DNA from: an uncultured Bacteroidota bacterium
Lineage (GTDB): Bacteria > Bacteroidota > Bacteroidia > Chitinophagales > Chitinophagaceae
Direction of reading: 5' to 3'
DNA length: 64,000 nt
Assembly (NCBI GenBank): GCA_937928385.1
Contig: CALEZD010000103.1
Span: forward strand, 1 to 64,000
Part shown: in pieces, positions 37,203-44,956 of the stretch
How the letters are laid out: each line of letters starts with the position of its first letter
Numbering within the stretch: position 1 is the first letter of the stretch
The notes under the pieces: model-generated
Databases searched by the model: none
What the model was told of the DNA's origin: nothing
What the model saw: only the letters and a program-made list of their open reading frames with translations
Translations under genes and position numbers: made by a program

Positions 37203-38080
37203 GTACAGCCGATATTACAATGATGCAGCGTATCAAAGACTACCTGTCGCTGATAAAGTTCAGCCATACGGTATTTGCATTGCCCTTCGCGCTCATCGGT
37301 TTTTCACTGGCGGTTATCTATGAGCAGTACAGTTTTGAGTGGCACCTGCTGCTGAAGATGTTGTTGTGCATGGTATTTGCCCGCACTGCAGCTATGGCTT
37401 TCAACCGTTACCTCGACAGGAACATAGACGCACGCAACCCCCGCACGGCAAAAAGGGAAATACCCGCCGGGGTGATAAATGCACGCAGCGCATTGTGGTT
37501 TGTGATAGCCAACTGTGTATTGTTTGTTGCCACCTGCTACTTCATCAATATGCTGGTGTTTTACCTCTCGTTTATCGCATTGTTTGTCATACTGTTTTAT
37601 AGTTATACAAAGAGGTTTACCGCACTCTGCCACCTGGTACTGGGCCTGGGTTTGTCTTTAGCACCTATCGGGGCTTACCTGGTAGTGACGGGTTATTTCA
37701 ATTGGCTACCCTTGATATTTTCAGGCATAGTCATCACATGGGTGTCGGGTTTCGATATTATCTACGCCTTACAGGACGAAAGCTTTGACCGTAGTAATAA
37801 GCTGCACTCCATACCCGCTGCACTGGGGGTGAAGAATGCCCTGGGGGTATCTACGCTATTGCATATTATATCGGCGGGGTTAGTAGTTGCCGCGGGTTTT
37901 ATGGCGTCGTTCAACTGGATATACTGGACAGGTGCGGCTATCTTCATCGCGCTGCTTACCTACCAGCATACTTTAGTAAAGCCGCACGATCTGAGCAAAG
38001 TGAATATCGCGTTTATGACTACCAACGGCATAGGCAGTATTGTCTTTGCCATTTTTACAATTCTTTCTTTAATATTCTGA
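37199..38080 (+). CDS. UbiA-family polyprenyltransferase
   Basis: 293 residues with about eight membrane helices. The first Asp-rich motif is NRYLDRNIDARNPRTAKR (N-R-x-x-D-x-x-x-D) and the second is SGFDIIYALQDESFD, binding Mg and the polyprenyl diphosphate. The length and motifs fit 4-hydroxybenzoate-type transferases; in a Bacteroidota host making menaquinone it could be MqnP of the futalosine route, but no other mqn or men gene is nearby, so that is inference. dapB starts 5 bases after the stop. Confidence 0.9.
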   Translation: MSTADITMMQRIKDYLSLIKFSHTVFALPFALIGFSLAVIYEQYSFEWHLLLKMLLCMVFARTAAMAFNRYLDRNIDARNPRTAKREIPAGVINARSALWFVIANCVLFVATCYFINMLVFYLSFIALFVILFYSYTKRFTALCHLVLGLGLSLAPIGAYLVVTGYFNWLPLIFSGIVITWVSGFDIIYALQDESFDRSNKLHSIPAALGVKNALGVSTLLHIISAGLVVAAGFMASFNWIYWTGAAIFIALLTYQHTLVKPHDLSKVNIAFMTTNGIGSIVFAIFTILSLIF

Positions 38081-38085
38081 TTTTT

Positions 38086-38799
38086 ATGAACATCGCACTG
38101 ATAGGATACGGCAAAATGGGTAAGACCATAGAACAGATAGCTACCGAAAGGGGGCATAATATTGTACTGAAAATCAGCTCGGCCAACCAGGCAGACCTGA
38201 CAGCCGAAAACCTGAAGAAAGCCGATGCAGTGATAGAAATGACTCAACCCGAAGCTGCGAAATCCAATGTGCTGCTCTGCCTGCAGGCTGGTGTGCCCGT
38301 TACCAGCGGTACCACGGGCTGGAACTATGATATACCGCAAGCCGAGCAGGCGGCCAAGGACAACAACACAGCCTTCCTCTACGCCTCCAACTACAGCGTG
38401 GGTGTCAACATATTTTTTGAAGTGAATAAATTGTTGGCGAAGCTGATGGCGCAACAACCCTCTTACGATGTGCACATGAAAGAAGTACACCATACGCAGA
38501 AAAAAGATTCGCCCAGCGGCACGGCGCTCACACTAGCCAGGCAAGTAATGGAACAGGTGACCCGCAAAACGCAATGGAGCGAAGAAGAGCAGGGTGAAAA
38601 TATACTGCACATCACCGCCCTGCGAGAAGAGGGTGTGCCCGGTACACATACCGTTACGTACACATCTGCCATCGACGATATAGAAATCACCCACACCGCA
38701 CACAACCGCAACGGCTTCGCCCTCGGTGCTGTACTGGCAGCAGAGTTTATAGCGGGTAAGCAAGGGGTGTTTAGTATGAAGGATGTGTTGGGGATATAA
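38086..38799 (+). CDS. dapB: 4-hydroxy-tetrahydrodipicolinate reductase
   Basis: 237 residues; NAD(P)H-dependent step of the lysine/diaminopimelate pathway. N-terminal Rossmann motif ALIGYGKMGKTIE, then SGTTGW, and the catalytic EVHHTQKKDSPSGTAL segment (His-His, Lys). The protein is slightly shorter than E. coli DapB, as usual in Bacteroidota. Five bases separate it from the upstream prenyltransferase gene. Confidence 0.96.
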   Translation: MNIALIGYGKMGKTIEQIATERGHNIVLKISSANQADLTAENLKKADAVIEMTQPEAAKSNVLLCLQAGVPVTSGTTGWNYDIPQAEQAAKDNNTAFLYASNYSVGVNIFFEVNKLLAKLMAQQPSYDVHMKEVHHTQKKDSPSGTALTLARQVMEQVTRKTQWSEEEQGENILHITALREEGVPGTHTVTYTSAIDDIEITHTAHNRNGFALGAVLAAEFIAGKQGVFSMKDVLGI

Positions 38800-38905
38800 C
38801 CCCAACCTCTGAAGGGGCTTTACCATCAGAGCGCAGTTGGAATACCTCCCGTTCATTTCAGCTGACAATCTATAATGTCGTTCAAAACAGGTACATTGTA
38901 TCCGG

Positions 38906-39588
38906 ATGATTAAACCTGTGCTGCCCGTTGCTCAAAGAATAGAAGATAAAGTACTAACTGCCTCACCTGCGCTTGAGTTATTGCCCGGCGTTGTCATAAT
39001 CCATCATTTACATGATTCCACAGTAGTGTATATGAGCAGCAGCGGATTGAGCAGACTGCGTGTAACCTTGCAGGAACTGAAGGAGATGGGGAAAAATTAT
39101 CACGCGCGTTTTTTTAATGAATCAGCCGCTGCTGAATATGTGCCCCAAATACTTGGTATGCTGGAGCGGAACAATGATGAAGAGACAGTTTCCTTTTTTC
39201 AGCAGGTACGGTCAGGCGCGCATTAGGCCTGGCAGTGGCATGCATGTGGTACCAGGATATTTATGCGTGATGATAATGGCTTGCCTTTACTGACTATTTC
39301 TGTAGCTATCCCTATTGATCCACGGCATTATTTTATCCCTAAATGGAACGGATGATGGAAGAAAGTGAATCATCGACTAAAAACGCACACTTATTGGCTT
39401 CGCTAACTGCCAGGGAGAAGCAAATATTAGTAATGATGGCCAGGGACAATACCAGCAAAGAAATAAGCTCCACATTGTTTATTGCTGAGGACACAGTTAA
39501 GACACACCGGCGAAACATCAAGAAGAAACTTGGCGTAGGCAATTATTTTGATTTACTGAAGTTTGTACAGGCTTTTGACCTTGTCTGA
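38906..39588 (+). pseudogene. Broken PAS-LuxR transcriptional regulator
   Basis: The N-terminal part (38906-39223) ends in a TAG at 39224-39226. Reading on in the same frame gives AWQWHACGTRIFMRDDNG and then PLLTISVAIPIDPRHYFIPK up to about 39343, a typical PAS-domain end. The frame must then shift by one base to reach MERMMEESES and the LuxR helix-turn-helix (LTAREKQILVMMARDNTSKE, then IAEDTVKTHRRNIKKKL) ending at 39588. One missing base after AAA (39340-39342) would restore K-V-E-R-M-M-E-E, the usual form, and CAG to TAG would explain the stop. Without repair, no full-length protein is made; the C-terminal HTH fragment could still be translated from 39343. Confidence 0.82.
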
Positions 39589-39637
39589 TCGGCATATGCT
39601 CTGCCTGCTACACACGATAAATACTCATAAGTGAGTA

Positions 39638-39668
39638 TTGTGCCCGCTGTTATGCCCCGTTATCTTTG
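39638..39668 (+). promoter_or_regulatory. Predicted promoter of the 39698 lipoprotein gene
   Basis: TTG at 39638-39640, 20-base spacer, TATCTTTG at 39661-39668, with the ATG 29 bases downstream. Strong match to the Bacteroidota consensus. Confidence 0.75.
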
Positions 39669-39697
39669 GGTAATAACATAAAAACAATAAATTTAAA

Positions 39698-40822
39698 ATG
39701 AAAGTAAGCCAACATCTGTACCTGGGTTTTATTTTACTTGCCTCCTTATTAGTGGGAGGGTGTGAAAAAGAACCTGTTGCCCCCAATGTAGAACCTGAGA
39801 AGACAGAATACATTGCATTCTGCGATTTAGTGCACAACACAGATGAAGGTAATTACCTGGATATTGGATGGTTTACATTCAACGGGTCGTTTATAGATGC
39901 TGATAATAAAGAGGCTGATGCAGAAACGCGTTCTTTTACGTTAAACGGAGATGTTACATACTCTTACCAGGTAACAGAAAAAGTGAGCGGACCGGCCGGG
40001 GTTATCAGTATGTCAAAGAAAGATTATGATGGTAAATTAAAAGAAAGTGCTTTTAATACAGCCATTGTAAACAAAATAGAAGTAGTACGTGACGGCACTG
40101 CCTGGAAACTGTTGGTGAATGGTGCTGATGCTGAAGTTGCAGGTGGTGGCGGTGGTAATAATACTGGTACTTCCGGTATATGGAAAAGAATTGAATCGCC
40201 TAAAGGTTACCAGACCGACCTGGCTGTAGGTGGCATTCCCGGTGAGCCTGCCAATCGTGTATATATGTGCGAGCATCCCGGTTCACCAAGTGCCGGCTTA
40301 TACAAAGGAACTATCAGTGGCGAAACTATTACATGGGATGCAGTACACGGGCTCCCCACTGCTAAGTTTTATGAAAGAGATGGTTTTATGAGGTTGTGGT
40401 TCAGCGTGGCGCCCGAAGATGAAGCCGGTAAATATGTAAAAGGAGTATGGACCAATACTTGCGGACCGCTTGAAAATTCAGTTAAGAAAATTGCAGTGGG
40501 TTTTAATCCGGGTGAAAACCAAAATCAGTATTATTCAATTCTCAGTGTAAAGGTTGAAAACACTACATGCCCTGTTACCCAGCTTAGTACCGCAGTTCCT
40601 GCACCCGATTGTACATCCGGTAAATTCATTAATTCGCCATCATCAAGTGCAAATCCTGACTATTATACTGTTAGCATTACATACAGTTCTATAGATATGA
40701 ATGGACAACAATATACTAAAACAGAGCAATCAGTAATCTATAAAGTTCATTTGGCGAACGACTGCAATAAATTCAAAGTAGATAATTCAGGAACAGGCAG
40801 ATGGGTATTACTCCCGCTATAA
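39698..40822 (+). CDS. Predicted lipoprotein of unknown function
   Basis: 374 residues. Signal peptide MKVSQHLYLGFILLASLLVGGC with lipobox L-V-G-G-C. The mature protein divides at a Gly/Asn/Thr linker (GGGGGNNTGTSG, about residue 150) into an N-terminal beta-rich domain and a C-terminal domain starting IWKRIESPKGYQTD. Two closely spaced Cys pairs (C-P-V-T near 290 and P-D-C) may form disulphides. Family not recognised. It has its own promoter and a strong terminator. Confidence 0.75.
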   Translation: MKVSQHLYLGFILLASLLVGGCEKEPVAPNVEPEKTEYIAFCDLVHNTDEGNYLDIGWFTFNGSFIDADNKEADAETRSFTLNGDVTYSYQVTEKVSGPAGVISMSKKDYDGKLKESAFNTAIVNKIEVVRDGTAWKLLVNGADAEVAGGGGGNNTGTSGIWKRIESPKGYQTDLAVGGIPGEPANRVYMCEHPGSPSAGLYKGTISGETITWDAVHGLPTAKFYERDGFMRLWFSVAPEDEAGKYVKGVWTNTCGPLENSVKKIAVGFNPGENQNQYYSILSVKVENTTCPVTQLSTAVPAPDCTSGKFINSPSSSANPDYYTVSITYSSIDMNGQQYTKTEQSVIYKVHLANDCNKFKVDNSGTGRWVLLPL

Positions 40823-40838
40823 ATGACTGATTGACCAA

Positions 40839-40851
40839 CCCGCGAGACGGG
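40839..40851. repeat. Short GC palindrome
   Basis: CCCG-CGAGA-CGGG between the lipoprotein stop and its terminator. Confidence 0.5.
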
Positions 40852-40878
40852 TATCGAGAACTTACCATGTATGGCCAG

Positions 40879-40916
40879 GGTTCAAACAGATTGCCTGTTT
40901 GAACCTCGGCTTTTTA
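40879..40916 (+). terminator. Intrinsic terminator after the lipoprotein gene
   Basis: Perfect 11-bp stem (40879-40889 with 40895-40905), 5-base loop, then TCGGCTTTTTA. Confidence 0.88.
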
Positions 40917-40920
40917 TCTC

Positions 40921-41112
40921 TGTTCAAGATGTTCGGTACGGCATCTTGAATACCCGGTACAAAGCCGTTTTGTAAACGGCATTCATCGAACTATAGTTGA
41001 TGACATTGCCTAAAGTTCAAATGCTCATCTGGCTAATAAATCCCGTTCTCAGAACGGCTTATTATTATATGTTCTACATCACCCTGTAGAAGATGTGGAA
41101 CAGCAGGGTCAA
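40921..41112. repeat. Hairpin-rich intergenic repeat, copy 1
   Basis: About 190 bases matching 44003-44200 in the same orientation at roughly 80% identity with small gaps (by eye). It contains a 9-bp hairpin (40923-40931 with 40942-40950) with loop TTCGGTACGG, a 7-bp hairpin GCCGTTT/AAACGGC (40964-40980), and CCGTTC-TCA-GAACGG (41043-41057). A weaker fourth pairing lies near 41074-41098. It lies in the 383-base convergent gap 40823-41205; no ORF there is credible. Confidence 0.88.
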
Positions 41113-41205
41113 AATTGCTGTTTAAGACATCTTACAAACAAGATAAGAAATCGCCCTTGTTTTCTATTCAGTCAGCTTATTGTCACCCACCGAAATGAAC
41201 CGCAA

Positions 41206-43854
41206 TTAAGTTAATGTATTGTAATCCGCTCCCTCATTAGCCTCAGCAACATCAGCACCCTCTGCTAAATTATCATCTGCTTCCCCCGCATCATCATTTA
41301 CGGCAGGCATACTATATGGCCGGGTAAACACCTGTTGTGCTTTATCAGATTTGTACAGCGAGAGCCCCCAAATCAGTATATAGATGATACTTTTGAAAGT
41401 GGCCTTCGTCATATCATAAGTAAATCCGGGGTAGAAAGCCTCTATGCGGTCGCCGAATATCAAGCCGGTTACCATGAGTATAACATTATACGCAAGTTCT
41501 GAAACAGCCAGTATCATAAACATGCGTGGCAGTATATCTCTCTTCTTAAACGTCCAGTAAGCTACCCAAAACGCGAACGTACAAAACACTGCCAGTAACA
41601 GGGCTTCCATTATCAGGTATAGTTGCGGCACAAAACTGTCAAAGTTGCTGAACCTCAACCATGTTTCTGTCTCCAGGTAACCGTCTGCAAATATGGTGTA
41701 TAGGTATATTGCCGGTTTAATACACACTACTAAAGCAAAGAATGCCAACCACCCCGTTAGCCCCGCATCGTAGTTGATTACCTTTCCTGTATATACTTCT
41801 TTCCTGTTTTGCCTGCGCAGCAGGTAATGGGCCAGTGCTGCAAATACCAGCATAAAAAACAGCAAGGTTTTGTTCGTTTTGCCAAGTATGCCCCCTGCAT
41901 TGGCTGTTTTCAGTTTGTTCAGCATTTTATGGTTAACAGAAATGCCATAAGCTAAGGCATTCGTTATTTCTTCATAGTCTGTTGCGTATTTGGCAAGGTG
42001 TTGTACAGGTATATGGTCGTTATGGCTGCGGTACTCGTATTTAATGGTGATTACCTTGCCTTCTGCCCTGGCATTGAAGCGGAACAGGTAATCATCTTCC
42101 AGTATCTCTATCGGTTCGTCAGTCACCGCTGTTTCCTCCATCATCTGTAGTACGATGTTGTGCGTAATGTTTACAGGATAGTACAGGTGCAGTGGTTTGT
42201 TCATGGCTTTTTTTACAGGTGCCGTCAGCCTGTCATATATCATGTTACTGCTTACCTGCAATATTTTTTCATCATTTTCTCCTGTCCATGCATCTTTCAG
42301 TATATAGTTTTCTCTTACGGTAACGAAGTTGTTGACTGTATCGTCATCATAAGTCATCTCGGTGGTCATTTTAGCATTGCCGTATAGCCTCGAGTAGTAT
42401 TCCTCGTAGCTCTTTTCCATTTCGGCCATTGAGGAATATTTGAACGTGGAACGGATATCATTAGCGTCGCGGTTGAAATATACCGTCTCTACCTGCAGCG
42501 TAACTGTGCTGTCATCAGATACGTCAAATGTTTCATTTACCACCGTACTGCCTTCGTTATCAAAAGGTATTTTTTCAAGCCCGGTAGAGGCTGCCGATAC
42601 CACCAGGCCCTTGCCATAGTTGGGCAGGTAGGTGCTCATCAGGCTTCCGTATTGATAAGAAGCTGTCGGGTCTACGTATTTTACAGAGCCGTTTATCTCC
42701 AGTTTTACTATTACGTGATTGAAGTTTTTACCCGGCAGCCAATCTGCCACATGCTCTTTCATACCGGTATTCACCAGCACCATCTCTGCCGGAATATCCC
42801 TGGTGCGCAATATAGCTGCCAGCAGCAGCGACTTGTCTTTACAATCGCCATACCGTTTGTTAAATGTTTCTGCCGGTGAGTGCGGGCGGTGTGTGTATTC
42901 ACCTATCTCTATGCCCAGGTAGCGTATATCGTTCTGCACAAACCTCAATGCCATTTCGGCAAAGGCAATTTTTGATGCACCGGCTTTCTTTTCCCATTCA
43001 TCTGCCATCCGCAGCAGTGCAGGGGGAAGTTGCATAGACACGCCGTATGTCAATGAGTTTGCCCAAAGGGCTACTTCATTCCAGTTGTTAAATTCAGATA
43101 CAGCTACATACTTATTCTCTATATACCATGCCGGTGTATTGCCCTCGTAGGTGATTGGCTTTAGTTCCATTACAGGCCAGTCGTACACTGTATAGTTGCC
43201 TTCACTTTTTACCTGTGGTGCAGGTGCATCGTTGTAGCATTTAAAATTCAGCTTTCTGCCTGCCGGCATCAGTATGCTGGTGTAATTGTTGGTGATGGGG
43301 TTTTGTGCATACAGGTTTACAAAGTTGTCATATTTACTCCCCAATACCGGGTTAAATCCCTTTAGGGAATATGACAGTTCTATCTTATCGCCTTCCCGCA
43401 CATCATCCAGTATGATGATAGCGCTGGTATAGTCGTGTACCTGGTACTCCGACATAAAGGGCTCTTCATCTACCATCTTTATGGCCGACGGCGATAATTT
43501 GTTGATACGCTGAGTACCACGGGTAATAGTTAGCTCGTGAAAGGTGAGCTTTTGGTAGGTACCCGGAAAACTGATGTTGATTTCTGAATGATTTTGAACA
43601 CCTGTTTTATTGGTTATTACGGTAATGTAATGGACGTAATTAGTTTGTTCCGCTACGTTCACCTGTATATCGTACAGCGTGAAATAATGCCCGGAGCTGA
43701 TATCCCTCTCATTTACCTTCTTTGTGTAGTCGGGGTTGCGGGGCAGCAACCATGTAGGTGCGGGGCCAATACCTGCCTGCGCTGCACCATGCGCGTACTG
43801 AAAAAACATTGTAACCTGTAAAAGGATGAATAGGATTATCTGCCTCATAAACAT
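41206..43854 (-). CDS. DUF3857/transglutaminase-like membrane protein
   Basis: 882 residues from the ATG at 43854 (an ATG at 43872 adds six residues before the signal sequence). Signal peptide with core IILFILLQVTMFF. A DUF3857-like N-terminal region is followed by a transglutaminase core with Cys in RYGDCKDKSLLLAAILR, His in GKNFNHVIV and Asp in YVDPTASY, an intact triad. The last 220 residues hold five or six membrane helices (LLFFMLVFAALAHYLL, GWLAFFALVVC and others) and an acidic tail. The membrane domain suggests a periplasmic catalytic domain tethered to the inner membrane; whether it is a protease, crosslinker or neither is unknown. Confidence 0.85.
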   Translation of the reverse strand: MFMRQIILFILLQVTMFFQYAHGAAQAGIGPAPTWLLPRNPDYTKKVNERDISSGHYFTLYDIQVNVAEQTNYVHYITVITNKTGVQNHSEINISFPGTYQKLTFHELTITRGTQRINKLSPSAIKMVDEEPFMSEYQVHDYTSAIIILDDVREGDKIELSYSLKGFNPVLGSKYDNFVNLYAQNPITNNYTSILMPAGRKLNFKCYNDAPAPQVKSEGNYTVYDWPVMELKPITYEGNTPAWYIENKYVAVSEFNNWNEVALWANSLTYGVSMQLPPALLRMADEWEKKAGASKIAFAEMALRFVQNDIRYLGIEIGEYTHRPHSPAETFNKRYGDCKDKSLLLAAILRTRDIPAEMVLVNTGMKEHVADWLPGKNFNHVIVKLEINGSVKYVDPTASYQYGSLMSTYLPNYGKGLVVSAASTGLEKIPFDNEGSTVVNETFDVSDDSTVTLQVETVYFNRDANDIRSTFKYSSMAEMEKSYEEYYSRLYGNAKMTTEMTYDDDTVNNFVTVRENYILKDAWTGENDEKILQVSSNMIYDRLTAPVKKAMNKPLHLYYPVNITHNIVLQMMEETAVTDEPIEILEDDYLFRFNARAEGKVITIKYEYRSHNDHIPVQHLAKYATDYEEITNALAYGISVNHKMLNKLKTANAGGILGKTNKTLLFFMLVFAALAHYLLRRQNRKEVYTGKVINYDAGLTGWLAFFALVVCIKPAIYLYTIFADGYLETETWLRFSNFDSFVPQLYLIMEALLLAVFCTFAFWVAYWTFKKRDILPRMFMILAVSELAYNVILMVTGLIFGDRIEAFYPGFTYDMTKATFKSIIYILIWGLSLYKSDKAQQVFTRPYSMPAVNDDAGEADDNLAEGADVAEANEGADYNTLT

Positions 43855-44002
43855 GTAGCTAATATAGTACATGTCGCATAAAAATGCAGCATATAATAAG
43901 ATTGTTATATTGCATTTTTGGTTAACATTACATCAATGCCTTTCAATATGCTCTGCAAGCTGTATTTGATGAGCATGTGTATATACATTAAAGCATCATC
44001 GC

Positions 44003-44200
44003 TGTTCAAGATGTTCGGCACGGCATCTTGAATACCCTGTAGAAAGCCGTTTTGTAAACGGCATTTGCCGAACTGTTGTAGATGACGTAGCTTATAGTTT
44101 AAACCTGCATCTGCAGGCTAATAACTTCCGTTTCTCAGAACGGCTTACTATTATATGTTCCATATCACCCTTCGGAAGATGTAGAACAGCAAGGGGTGAC
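44003..44200. repeat. Hairpin-rich intergenic repeat, copy 2
   Basis: Partner of 40921-41112, same orientation, on the other side of the transglutaminase-like gene. The lead hairpin keeps an identical 9-bp stem (44005-44013 with 44024-44032) with loop TTCGGCACGG, one base different from copy 1. The GCCGTTTTGTAAACGGC hairpin is identical. Confidence 0.88.
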
Positions 44201-44356
44201 AACACATACCAGATGAGAAATTTACATTGTCATGTCGCTAACCACTATCATTTGATGTATCTTGATGCAGCAAAAAGCCTGTAAAGTGAACCGACTGTAT
44301 ATTGCCATTATTATCTTGTTTTGTCTTATGCCTGCATTGTCGACACCTCACTGGCG

Positions 44357-44378
44357 CGAATGTTCCGACGGGCATTCG
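44357..44378. repeat. Hairpin with loop resembling that of the intergenic repeats
   Basis: CGAATG (44357-44362) pairs with CATTCG (44373-44378) around loop TTCCGACGGG, ten bases as in the repeats and similar in sequence. Confidence 0.6.
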
Positions 44379-44393
44379 TGTCAATTAAGTCAT

Positions 44394-44409
44394 CCGGTCT
44401 CATGACCGG
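44394..44409. repeat. Short GC palindrome
   Basis: CCGGTC-TCAT-GACCGG, 6-bp stem. Confidence 0.6.
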
Positions 44410-44472
44410 CATTCAGGGTGAGGAACCCCAAAACTATTAAGGAGTTTATATATGTACTCCAGCTAGGCGAAA

Positions 44473-44503
44473 TTGGTTATTTGTTTATTATTGCGTATCT
44501 TTG
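44473..44503 (+). promoter_or_regulatory. Predicted strong promoter 450 bases before icd
   Basis: TTG at 44473-44475, 20-base spacer, TATCTTTG at 44496-44503, the same arrangement as at 39638-39668. Transcription would start near 44507 and run into the terminator at 44567. Confidence 0.65.
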
Positions 44504-44506
44504 TTA

Positions 44507-44596
44507 TTGAAAAGAAAACAGCATAACCATGCACCCACCACTGCAAATAAAAACAATATTTAATACAAACGCCTGGCACACAGCCAGGCGTTTTGC
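44507..44596 (+). ncRNA. Candidate small RNA or prematurely terminated leader
   Basis: The stretch from the predicted start after TATCTTTG to the hairpin at 44567-44593 would give an RNA of about 90 bases. It could be an independent small RNA or an attenuated icd leader. It contains only a short open stretch (ATG at 44529) without coding character. Confidence 0.35.
44567..44596 (+). terminator. Terminator-like hairpin upstream of icd
   Basis: Perfect 11-bp stem (44567-44577 with 44583-44593), loop ACACA, tail TTTTGCTTT. Confidence 0.75.
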
Positions 44597-44807
44597 TTTC
44601 AGCTATTTTCCCGGAGAAATACAGCCAGGGTTAACAAAAGTTAACAAGCCTGTTATAAGTAATTCAAAATCAAATGCTTGCAAGTGCATGATATTTCCCT
44701 TAGTTAAACCATATAACAACATTTGTGACCGAAACTTAACAAAACCGCGGATGTACCTTATTAATGTATTGCCCTATTACCATATTGACTTTTTAATCTC
44801 TTATTTC

Positions 44808-44888
44808 ATTAACCTGTTAACTTTTTATCATATTAACCCTTCAACCTATTCTTCAGTTAACCTATTAACTTTTTACCATATTACCCCT
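44808..44888. repeat. T-rich 48-base direct repeats before icd
   Basis: A unit of about 33 bases (consensus AACCTRTTAACTTTTTAYC followed by ATATTAMCCC) occurs at 44808-44840 and 44856-44888, 48 bases apart, with a partial third copy near 44773-44796. The function is unknown. Confidence 0.6.
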
Positions 44889-44956
44889 TTAACCTTTTAC
44901 CCAAACTCATTTTTTTCAAGTAATTTCGCGCGGGCAATAGCTAACAAAACAACGAT

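Larger units (their letters stand above)
43855..44956. other. 1.1-kb region without a convincing protein gene
   Basis: It lies between the divergent transglutaminase-like gene and icd. It contains the second intergenic repeat (44003-44200), further hairpins (44357-44378, 44394-44409), a strong promoter-like site (44473-44503) followed by a terminator (44567-44596), and a T-rich tract with 48-base repeats (44808-44888). The frames that are open here look non-coding. Confidence 0.7.

Noticed and set aside
38906..39588. Two separate small genes (a PAS-like protein and a LuxR HTH protein)
   Set aside because: The 120 bases between them still encode the missing PAS end, so one broken gene explains the data better.
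40921..44200. A composite transposon formed by the two flanking repeats
   Set aside because: The enclosed gene is an ordinary envelope protein, and no transposase, terminal inverted repeats or target duplication was seen.
44286..44405. 39-codon frame from GTG with a hydrophobic signal-like start and two Cys
   Set aside because: Too short, no ribosome-binding site, and it overlaps two hairpins; likely chance.
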